In this document: piece by piece, positions 24,462 through 32,200 of the stretch
How the letters are laid out: each line of letters begins with the position of its first letter
Position numbering within the stretch: the first letter of the stretch is position 1
DNA from: a virus
IMG/VR virus record: IMGVR_UViG_3300020221_000020
Span: 1 to 57,368 of that record
Strand: one strand, 5' to 3'
DNA length: 57,368 nt
The notes under the pieces: generated by a model
Seen by the model: only the letters and a program-made list of their open reading frames with translations
What the model was told of the DNA's origin: nothing
Databases searched by the model: none
Made by a program: the position numbers and the translations under genes

Positions 24462-25932
24462 ATTTAATGGCAGTAGCAACTACCTTTACAGTAGTTAAAG
24501 TTGTTGCTGATGCTGGTGTGACCAAAAGACGAATATTGCCAGAATTAATATCAGCAGAATACGAAGCAATATATGTATCAGATGCTATAGCATTTTGCTC
24601 AGTTATAGTTACATCAATGCCGTTGTGTATCAATAATAGTTTTGATACATGTGTATTATTTCCCGATTTTGCTTGAATCAAATATTCCACTGAAGAGAAT
24701 GTGGAAGCAGGGAGGGGGAGAATTGGATATTGCGATGTTGACCCCGTTGTATTTGAAGCAGATGTATAAACAGCAACATTATTAACAGATAACATAGTAG
24801 CAGACGCAATTCCTAAAGTTGGGTCTGTTAATATAGGAGAGGTTAAAGTTTTGTTGGTTAAAGTTTCTACATTATTTAAAGTAGAAAGAGTGCCACTCGT
24901 AGGTAACGTTACATCCGTATTAGCAGTGGTTGTTACACTCAAAGTATGAGCACCAGTGTGTGTAAAATTACCGCCAAGAGTAATTGTTTTAGTGCCATTA
25001 TTTACACCAGTGCCACCGTAGGTTGGCGAAATAATTGTGCCATTCCAAACACCATTAGCAAGTGTTCCTACTGAAGTTAGATTGGAAGAAACAATTCCAC
25101 TACCTAATGCAGTCGATCCAATTACAGTAGTGCCATTAATCTTATAAGTTTTTCCTTCGGCAAGATTCCAACTTTCAGAAGAAGACCACGAAGTATATCC
25201 GTGACTATAAGTTAAAGTAACTCCAGTAGTGCCAACATTAAATCCAGACCCATCAGCGGCAGCTGCACTACTTGTGCCGTTAGCAATAATTACAACTTTA
25301 TCGGTGATTGCTAAATCAGTAGTACTAATTGTAGTGGTAGCACCTTGTACTAGCAAATCCCCAGTAATAGTTAAATTACCAGATATAGTTGCTAATGTGC
25401 CATTATCTCCGATGATTGAATCAGTAAACTGATTGTCGGTGTCATTCCACTTTGTTAGTTTATTTTGAGAAAGATTATCGCCATTTTTAATAGCAACTGT
25501 TACATCAATACTACCATCAAAACTTGTGCCAGATAGTCCTGTGCCAATGGTTAATGTTTTATCAATTGCTGCTTCGATAGTAATATTTTGACTACCATCA
25601 AATGCAATACCGTTGATTGTTCTTGCTGTTGCTAATTTTGTTGCAGTATCAGCATTACCAACTAACGCACCAGTAAATGACTGTGAAAAAATATTAGCAA
25701 ATTTGAAAGAAGATGACCCAAGATTATAAGTGGTGTTAGCAGAAGGTAATACAGTAGCGCCAAAAGAAGCGTTGGACATATTTGCCCTTGCTATTTCATA
25801 ACCACCAGCGGTTACTCCATCATGCAACCTCAAAGCATAGTTGCTAAGATTTACTGATAACTCACCTTGTGCTCCAGTAAAGTTATTATTTTGTGTTGCA
25901 GTGCCTCTTCTAAACTGTACTTGGGTTGCCAT
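24457..25932 (-). CDS. Tail fibre-like protein, 491 aa
   Basis: The N-terminus MATQVQFRRGTATQNNNFTG, then GELSVNLSNYALRLHDGVT, matches the Mtd/hyaluronidase-like anchor pattern (RRGT, GEL, L.L.DG.T.GG). Near residue 186 it has GNLTITGDLLVQGATTTIST, then LAITDKVVIIANG, shared with the 1641-aa fibre. The TLSTLNNVETLTNKTLTSP unit common in phage fibres follows near 350. The last 80 residues (EYLIQAKSGNNTHVSKLLLI and on, to SADINSGNIRLLVTP) match the C-terminus of the 1646-aa protein. It is probably an exposed fibre; the C-terminal domain is the likely tip. A late promoter for the next gene overlaps its stop codon. Confidence 0.77.
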   Translation of the reverse strand: MATQVQFRRGTATQNNNFTGAQGELSVNLSNYALRLHDGVTAGGYEIARANMSNASFGATVLPSANTTYNLGSSSFKFANIFSQSFTGALVGNADTATKLATARTINGIAFDGSQNITIEAAIDKTLTIGTGLSGTSFDGSIDVTVAIKNGDNLSQNKLTKWNDTDNQFTDSIIGDNGTLATISGNLTITGDLLVQGATTTISTTDLAITDKVVIIANGTSSAAAADGSGFNVGTTGVTLTYSHGYTSWSSSESWNLAEGKTYKINGTTVIGSTALGSGIVSSNLTSVGTLANGVWNGTIISPTYGGTGVNNGTKTITLGGNFTHTGAHTLSVTTTANTDVTLPTSGTLSTLNNVETLTNKTLTSPILTDPTLGIASATMLSVNNVAVYTSASNTTGSTSQYPILPLPASTFSSVEYLIQAKSGNNTHVSKLLLIHNGIDVTITEQNAIASDTYIASYSADINSGNIRLLVTPASATTLTTVKVVATAIKS

Positions 25933-25949
25933 TACTTTTTCCTATAATA

Positions 25950-26477
25950 TTATGGAGTATTTAAATCAACTTGATATAGTCTGCCTTCTGGACTCATCAT
26001 GTCCCAAAAAGCAATAGTTGACACGCCAAAAGCATCTGTTGTATTTGCTAGTGGGTCGTTTGGATCTGAATTAGCGTTATAATCACCAGTAGGAAACAAG
26101 GAAAGTCCAGGAAGTTCAATCCACTGCACTCCAGATCCTGTTGTTGCCAGAACATTACCAGCCGCCCCTGTACTACCATTAGCAGTCAGAGTGCCTAATA
26201 ATTTTAAATTTGTCGCATTTACATAGTAACCATCCCAAGTTAAATTGGGAGATGACCCATAAGAACCATTATTATTAAATTGAAACTCTCCGTTATTTCC
26301 AGCAAGACTAGTAGCAGATCCAATATCAATAATTGATTCTACACCGTTTTGATTTTTTTTGAGGAATAATTTACCTTCAAAGGTATTGATGGCTAATTCA
26401 CCTAAGTCAAGTTGCCCCACCTCGGGAAATTTCCCAGGTACGGCTGTACGTTTAATTCTAATCTTAGGTGCTGCCAT
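25950..26477 (-). CDS. Short fibre-like protein, 175 aa
   Basis: A 175-residue protein starting MAAPKIRIKRTAVPGKFPEV, then GQLDLGELAINTFEGKLFLK. This is the same anchor pattern (KR..., GEL, then LFL/LYI) as the 499-aa and 491-aa proteins. The middle has NGEFQFNNNGSYGSSPNLTWDG and NVLATTGSGVQWIELPG, typical of fibre strand units. It ends with SPEGRLYQVDLNTP. It is much shorter than its paralogues and lacks their long shafts, so it could be a cap, an adaptor or a truncated fibre. It starts after a late promoter motif and is followed 17 bases later by the 491-aa gene. Confidence 0.68.
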   Translation of the reverse strand: MAAPKIRIKRTAVPGKFPEVGQLDLGELAINTFEGKLFLKKNQNGVESIIDIGSATSLAGNNGEFQFNNNGSYGSSPNLTWDGYYVNATNLKLLGTLTANGSTGAAGNVLATTGSGVQWIELPGLSLFPTGDYNANSDPNDPLANTTDAFGVSTIAFWDMMSPEGRLYQVDLNTP

Positions 26478-26499
26478 ATGGCTTCCTCTCAGTCAGTGC

Positions 26500-26507
26500 T
26501 ATTTAGC
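26500..26507 (-). promoter_or_regulatory. Late promoter motif GCTAAATA
   Basis: The minus strand reads GCTAAATA 22 bases before the ATG at 26477, with GAGAGGAAG as ribosome binding site between them. Confidence 0.5.
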
Positions 26508-26518
26508 GGAGGGTGACT

Positions 26519-26740
26519 TTATGTAAAGTCTTCTTGGACAGTATTTACTGCCTTCTTTTTGGTTGTCCCAGTGGATTTATCAGATTCTAACTCGGTAATT
26601 TTTTCCCTAAGGGAGCTTACTGTCTGCGTTAGAATATTACCTCTGGTCTCTAAAATAATGTTTTGTTGGATTAAATCCGACAAACGCTTTTGATAAACTT
26701 GAATCAAAGAATTGTAATCAATTTCGACATCATTAGACAT
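26519..26740 (-). CDS. Small coiled-coil protein, 73 aa
   Basis: A 73-residue protein starting MSNDVEIDYNSLIQVYQKRL. Residues 10-55 form a long amphipathic helix with Leu/Ile/Val at heptad positions (LIQQNIILETRGNILTQTV, then LREKITELE), followed by a polar KSTGTTKKKAV tail. It is preceded by TGGAG as a ribosome binding site and lies 17 bases after the 499-aa fibre. It is the third small coiled-coil protein placed between fibre genes. A trimerisation or assembly-chaperone role is possible, but there is no homology evidence. Confidence 0.68.
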   Translation of the reverse strand: MSNDVEIDYNSLIQVYQKRLSDLIQQNIILETRGNILTQTVSSLREKITELESDKSTGTTKKKAVNTVQEDFT

Positions 26741-26757
26741 AATTTACTCCATATAAA

Positions 26758-28257
26758 TCAGAATGTACCGCCATCCACGAGTGTGTTAATTAACTCAAAA
26801 GTGCCAGCGTTATTATTTAAAACTTGATTGGTTGCAGTGCCGAAGCTACCTAACCAAAGACCTTTCATCTGGACATTTGCTAATGTACCAGATAGTTGAG
26901 GACCAGCGACTTCAGTTGTATCATCTACAAATAAGAATCCAGTGTTTCCATCCCAGAAGATAGAAGATGTTTTTGCAGATGAGTCGTAGTAGTGGAATCT
27001 AAAACCACGGTCAGTTGAAGTTGCTGAAGATGGAGCAGATCCATTAACTGTACCTAATTCTAAAACAGGGTCATCATAAGTTGTGACGGTTGAGTTAACA
27101 GTAGTTGTGCTACCATTAACAGTTAAGTTACCAGAAACAGTTACGTTTGCTCCAGAAAGAGTAAGTGCAGTTGATCCATCAGAAGCTTTAATATCATTGC
27201 CATTTACTCTTAAATCACCTGCAACAGTAACATCATTACCACTATAAGTAATAGGAGAATTTACTAATTGGTCGTTAGTATTATCCCAACCCATAATAGT
27301 GTTATCAGTAAGAGCACCACCATTCTTTAGTTGAATATCATCAGCATTAACTGTAATACCGATACCAGCACCAACTGCTAAATCAACAGTTTGACCTTCG
27401 CTTGCTGAAGATGTCTTAGCAAGACCATCACCAGCAGTTACATCAGCAACATAGTTACCAGTGGTATCAGTGCCAAGAGCAACTGAGTTAGCTTCGATAG
27501 TTGCAGTTAGAGTTGCGTTAGCAAGGTCAGTGATAGTTACACTACCGCTTAAATCACCTGCAAGAGTGATTGTGAAATCTGCAACGTCGAAATCTAACTT
27601 TCCAGCACCGCCAGCATTATCTGTGTAGGTAACGGAAATGCCAGATTCGCTGTTGCTGCTAACCATAGCACCAACAATATCTTCAATTCTTTCTGCTGCA
27701 ATTGTTACTGCTCCATTCACAACAGAAAAATCTGAAGTCGGAAAATTAGCAACACCAGCGTTAGTATCTGTTGCCAATTCTGCAGCAATAGTAACTACGT
27801 TATTGGTAATAGTTGTGTCAATACCTTCACCACCAGTAAAGGTGAGTGTTTCTCCTGTATTGATGGTATCTGTGCCAGTATCTCCAGCAATAGATAAATT
27901 ACTTACAACTTCTGCCCATGACATAACACCATTTACATCTGTCTTTAAGAAGTAATTTGCAGTAGGTGTTGCTGGAAGTGTGTAGGTAGTATTTGATGCT
28001 GAAGTATCTGGTGCTTTCAGTGAGACACTACCGCCGCCGCCAGCTCCAGTTTTTGCGTGTAGTTTTACTGATTGCCCAGTAGTTGAATTTTCTTTAATCC
28101 AGTAGCGAGCAGACCCAAAAAATTTATTATTATTGGTTGTGCTATCAAGTCCCACATAAAAATTATATTCATCATTGACAAATGCTGGTTCACCTGCAGC
28201 TAATGCTGGGAGGTTTGCTTGCGTACCTCTTTTAAACTTAATCGTTGGTGCCGCCAT
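26758..28257 (-). CDS. Tail fibre-like protein, 499 aa
   Basis: The N-terminus MAAPTIKFKRGTQANLPALAAGEPAFV has the KRGT...GEP pattern found at the start of phage adhesins such as hyaluronidase-like and Mtd-like fibres, and shared with the 491-aa and 175-aa proteins nearby. A VSLKAPDTSASNTTYTLPAT unit follows near residue 78. Repeats rich in Thr, Asn and Ala fill the middle. Near residue 380 it has GNLTVNGSTTTVNSTV, a unit also found in the 491-aa and 1641-aa proteins. It ends VDGGTF. It probably forms a trimeric beta-structured fibre that contributes to host binding. It is preceded by its own late promoter. Confidence 0.75.
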   Translation of the reverse strand: MAAPTIKFKRGTQANLPALAAGEPAFVNDEYNFYVGLDSTTNNNKFFGSARYWIKENSTTGQSVKLHAKTGAGGGGSVSLKAPDTSASNTTYTLPATPTANYFLKTDVNGVMSWAEVVSNLSIAGDTGTDTINTGETLTFTGGEGIDTTITNNVVTIAAELATDTNAGVANFPTSDFSVVNGAVTIAAERIEDIVGAMVSSNSESGISVTYTDNAGGAGKLDFDVADFTITLAGDLSGSVTITDLANATLTATIEANSVALGTDTTGNYVADVTAGDGLAKTSSASEGQTVDLAVGAGIGITVNADDIQLKNGGALTDNTIMGWDNTNDQLVNSPITYSGNDVTVAGDLRVNGNDIKASDGSTALTLSGANVTVSGNLTVNGSTTTVNSTVTTYDDPVLELGTVNGSAPSSATSTDRGFRFHYYDSSAKTSSIFWDGNTGFLFVDDTTEVAGPQLSGTLANVQMKGLWLGSFGTATNQVLNNNAGTFELINTLVDGGTF

Positions 28258-28287
28258 TTAATGTCCTATCTATACGATTTCTTTTAC

Positions 28288-28295
28288 TATTTATG
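28288..28295 (-). promoter_or_regulatory. Late promoter motif CATAAATA
   Basis: CATAAATA lies 30 bases upstream of the 499-aa fibre ATG, in a 49-base gap. A ribosome binding site AGGA follows before the ATG. Confidence 0.55.
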
Positions 28296-28306
28296 AATTA
28301 GAATAA

Positions 28307-28648
28307 TTAAAATCCACCGCCATCAACATCAATAAGATTGTCAAGATCAACATTCAATTCATCAATAAAGGATTGTGGCAATCCAGGTGATGTAAGATCT
28401 GTTGCCGCAGTTGCGAGCACAACATCTGGATTGACAAATTTGTATTTTTTCAAAGCAGCATCATAAACCATGACATAATTATTTGTAGTGTTTCCTACTT
28501 TATCTAAAGCAGAGGAGTCTACATTTCCTAAATCTTCTAGTGACTGTGCCAAGAGTTGTGTGGTGGATAAACGGAGATTTGTTACTGATTTAAGTTGAGC
28601 GGTAATGTTATTACCATATGTCATTTTTACGCGATACTCTGACATCAA
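28307..28648 (-). CDS. Small virion structural protein, 113 aa
   Basis: A 113-residue protein starting MMSEYRVKMTYGNNITAQLK. M2 is also a possible start. It has a SLEDLGNVDSSALDKVGNTTNNYVMVYDAALKKYKFVNPD segment, seen as GNTTNNYVMVYDAALKKYKF near residues 52-71. This is the kind of short strand unit that recurs in marine phage fibre proteins (value decoded, then term built into a sum). The C-terminus ends DLDNLIDVDGGGF, and the neighbouring 499-aa fibre also ends in DGGTF, so the two may share a C-terminal contact motif. It overlaps the preceding gene by four bases. Role inferred: minor fibre or connector. Confidence 0.62.
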   Translation of the reverse strand: MMSEYRVKMTYGNNITAQLKSVTNLRLSTTQLLAQSLEDLGNVDSSALDKVGNTTNNYVMVYDAALKKYKFVNPDVVLATAATDLTSPGLPQSFIDELNVDLDNLIDVDGGGF

Positions 28649-28977
28649 GTAACTCCTGGTGATACGGTTACGATTCCTTCTGCTACTCTGGTTTTTACAC
28701 CACCGCTGGATGTAATAACCAAATCATAAACATAACGTCCAGGTTTTAAAATTTTGGTAGCAAAATTGCCCATTGATAATTTTAACTTACCATCTGATCT
28801 ATTGACAAAAGAAGTGCCAAAATTATTATATGAAGATGAAGTATGTGTTTTTCTAATTTTTGCTTCGGCTGTATAACCAGTCAAATCTAATGGCACATTA
28901 TTTGCTGATGTTACAGTAAACTGTGCCTCAAAATCTGCACCTTGCTCCACAACTAAATTTACAGGTATGGCTGCCAT
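28645..28977 (-). CDS. Small virion structural protein with BppU-like beta domain, 110 aa
   Basis: A 110-residue protein starting MAAIPVNLVVEQGADFEAQF. The pattern QGADFEAQFTV...VPLDLTGYTAEAKIRK...DGKLKLSM...GRYVYDLVITSSGG resembles the beta-sandwich BppU/DUF2479-type domain that anchors receptor-binding proteins to baseplates in other tailed phages. The similarity is judged by eye and is distant. The gene starts a new transcription unit after the terminator and overlaps the next gene by four bases (ATGA). It probably links fibres to the baseplate or neck. Confidence 0.68.
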   Translation of the reverse strand: MAAIPVNLVVEQGADFEAQFTVTSANNVPLDLTGYTAEAKIRKTHTSSSYNNFGTSFVNRSDGKLKLSMGNFATKILKPGRYVYDLVITSSGGVKTRVAEGIVTVSPGVT

Positions 28978-28987
28978 TGCTACCTAC

Positions 28988-29020
28988 AAAAAACCCTTCG
29001 TATGATATTTATACGAAGGG
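28988..29020 (-). terminator. Rho-independent terminator with a late promoter in its loop
   Basis: The minus strand reads a 10-bp perfect stem, CCCTTCGTAT and ATACGAAGGG, around a 7-base loop, followed by TTTTTT (28993-28988). It lies seven bases after the stop of the coiled-coil gene. The loop and part of the stem contain TATAAATA (29013-29006). Confidence 0.85.
29006..29013 (-). promoter_or_regulatory. Late promoter TATAAATA inside the terminator loop
   Basis: A perfect T4-late octamer 28 bases upstream of the ATG at 28977. With the usual spacing, transcription would start around 29000, inside the second stem arm. The new transcript would then lack the first arm and could not form the terminator hairpin. 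Confidence 0.65.
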
Positions 29021-29026
29021 GGGGAA

Positions 29027-29233
29027 TTATTCTTCAGTTGTAGTTTCTTCTTCAGGCAACTCACCCAAATCTTCAGATTCGGATTTTTCAAGCAATTCAA
29101 TAGTTTCTAAACCACCTTGTAATTTGAGTTTATACTCTTGTGCTTTTGCTAACTCTGTTTGAATTTGAGCAATTTTTTCGTCAATTTCTTTGAGTTGATT
29201 TTGAAAATTTTCTTTCAGACCAGTAGTATCCAT
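29027..29233 (-). CDS. Small acidic coiled-coil protein, 68 aa
   Basis: The frame opens at a TTG (29254), but the ATG at 29233 is the likely start, giving 68 residues: MDTTGLKENFQNQLKEIDEK and on. Residues 5-50 form heptads (I/L/A at a and d) typical of a coiled coil. The last 20 residues are almost all acidic and end in EEETTTEE. The form resembles small trimerising chaperones such as T4 gp57A (79 aa) in size and coiled-coil character, but no homology is claimed. It lies between two fibre genes and is followed by an intrinsic terminator, so it ends a transcription unit. Confidence 0.7.
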   Translation of the reverse strand: MDTTGLKENFQNQLKEIDEKIAQIQTELAKAQEYKLKLQGGLETIELLEKSESEDLGELPEEETTTEE

Positions 29234-29257
29234 ACGCTTAAAATAACAACACAATGC

Positions 29258-29271
29258 TATTTATTATAGCA
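29258..29271 (-). promoter_or_regulatory. Overlapping extended -10 and late promoter motif, within a hairpin
   Basis: The minus strand reads TGCTATAATAAATAGCA (29271-29255). It contains TGCTATAAT, a perfect extended -10 element, and AATAAATA, a late-type motif. The outer six bases on each side (TGCTAT/ATAGCA) pair. The motif lies about 25 bases upstream of the ATG at 29233. I found no good -35 hexamer upstream. Confidence 0.45.
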
Positions 29272-29277
29272 CGGATG

Positions 29278-32200
29278 TCAAGAGATTACGTAATTTTTTT
29301 GAATAATCAAACGATTTAAATAATCATTTCCATCAAATGCAGGAGTATAACGTAATCTAACATTACCCCCAGAAATGTCTGCAGTAAATGCTCCGAGTAA
29401 TCTATTATTAAAAATAGTTGAATACTCTGTTACATAAACATCTGTGCCATCATTTAAAAGCATTAACTCCGTTGAATGAATATAATTGTTGACTGTATTT
29501 TTAATTTGAATTAAATATTTTGCTGTATAAACAGATGATACTCCAAATGAATCAACAGTAATGGTTGCCGAAGAAGTGGAATCTATAACTTCTAAATTAT
29601 CTAAAATTCTAACAATTTTTAATACACCATAGTTTTGTGTATCATTACCAGATTGATAATACAGGAAAGGCGGAGCATTTTGTGGTACTGTAAATCTAAC
29701 AGTAGTATTACTACCATTACCGTTACCAATAACACCAGTTGTATATAAATTTGCTCCAATAGGACCAGGAGATGTAACAATATTAAATGGGTGACCCGTT
29801 ACATCTCCTAATCGAAATACATATTCTTTACCAGGAATTAATTGTAAATCGGGTAAAACACCCAAATCTTGTGAGATATTTACATCTAAAATTTTATATC
29901 TATTGTTTTCTTTGGTAACTTCAAATGTTGGTACACCAGCAACTCCAATACCAATTTCTATCTCACCTGGATTTGCTGGAAGTAATCCAACATTTCCTAA
30001 TAAAGTCCTAGGTCCTATATTTTGTAGTTTTCCTAAATTTATTCCTTTTTCTTTAATATCAATAACATTTTGAGGATTGATATCAAATAAACTAAATTTA
30101 TACCTAGCAACACCCAAACTACTAGATCCAGATGTTTGTCCTGAAGAATATGCAGCAGCATTTACATCTAATTCTAAGAAACCACTCTCATGAATAGATC
30201 CAACTGTTACTTGACCACCAGAGATATAACTACCAGGATTTGTAGACTTTGCTACAGTAAAAGTATCGCTATCGACTAATGTAATTTGATATGTGCCATT
30301 AAATGTATCTGGAATTATCCCTTCTACTTCTACAAAATCCCCATCATTTAATAGGTGAGCAACAGAAGTATTGAATGTAACTAAATTTGTAGATGCACTC
30401 CATGTTGCTGATGAAATATTTTTTGAGACACCAGTTTTTTTTAGAATATCTCTAGTGCCGCCAACAGAAATTGCTGAGTTTATTGGAGGTAAAATACCTT
30501 TAACTACAGGAGTAAATTTACTGATACCACTTAAATAAGTATCTTCGTTTGGTACTCCAGTGCCTAATCTTGACGGGGATAAAATGCCAGAAACAATGGC
30601 AGAAGCATCTAGTTGATTTAACGATAGTAATTCCCAATTATCTGGGTCTGTTGCTGGTAAAGCAGTGAGAATCCAAGTTTGCACTACTGTATTTGGATCT
30701 CCATCTAACTCATTCTTTTGTACTGCTATATCTCCAGGTTTTAATGCATTACCAATAAATGTTAACGTTTGCCCAGCGGTAATTGTTGGTAGTGATTGAT
30801 CTACGGTAATCGTTTTATTAACAACATCAATTCCACCAATTACAATTCTAGTATTATCTGGAATTCCTGTACCAGTTATTAAAAGACCATCACGTAAATT
30901 TGTTACACTGTTTAAAACAATAGTATTTGTAGTATTACTAACAACAGTTTTATATGCTACAGGAATATATTCCTGTAGTCTTTCTATATCAGTTTCAATC
31001 GTATAAACTACAAATTGTTGTGTTTGTGGTAATTGAGAAACATCAATTTTTCCGTTAGAATCTAATTGTACAATTAAACCAGGAATACTTGCGGTGCCTT
31101 TGTTTAATCCAATAAAGTTTCCTAATACAGAAGATTTGTTGATATAATCTCTAACTGCTTTTTGAGTCGGTAATACAGTATGAGCCGCACCAACTACTCC
31201 ACCTAAAGTATCATCTGGAGAAAATTTAAATATTGGTACTCCAGGAGATCCTTTAAGTTGTAACGAATCTAATACTCCAAGAGCAACAGATCCATTAAAT
31301 GTTACTTTACCGCTTCTTAAATCTACATTGAAAAATTGACCGACACTAAAATTACCGCTTTGATCTGTAGCACTAACATAACATTTTCCAGAATCTATTT
31401 CAACATTTTGTGTTGCTGTAACAGTGATACCACCATTTTGTGGAAATGCAGTATAATTAATTCCAGATCCCACATACTCAAAAGTGTGCCCAGAACTATT
31501 AACTGTTGATGGTGAGAATAATTGAATTTGTGCGTTATTTGCTATTGCTGCTACTTGAGCATTTGTTAATGGAAAATTGGTCGTAAATTGAGTATTATTT
31601 CCTTCGCTGTAACTTAATACTTCCCCTACTACTTGCTCATTTCCATTTGGATCTAAACCTAAACCAGGAATTTTAATAATATAATTTGGAATTGGTGGTG
31701 CTTGGAAACCAGTTACGGTTACTTTAGTAAATACGGATCCAGTTGCAATAGTAATTTCTCCAGTAGAAGATCCTGGTGTATTAGCATAATTAGCATTCCA
31801 TGCAGTATCTAAAATAATAGAAATTCTATTAGTTTGAAAATCTACGCTATCAATGATTCTTCCAGTGCCATTGATTGATGGAGTAGAAACATGATTAGAA
31901 ATTGTTATTGCTTGACCTCTTTCAAATTTTCCAATATCTATAATTGAAACTTCTATAGTAACTTTTGTTTTAGTATTTCCAGCTGTTGAAGAAAATACAG
32001 TTCCTATAATACCACTTGGTGTTTGATTTATATCACTTTTTGTAATATTTTGTACTGAAGAAACTTGCCCTGCAGAAAAAATGGGCAATACATTATCAGA
32101 AAAACCAACTGCTTTTAATCCTTCTATACCAAAGTTTGTAGCAGAGTTAGTAATAGAAGCATACCCGCCAGATTCACAAAGTACACCTACTGCTTCAAAA

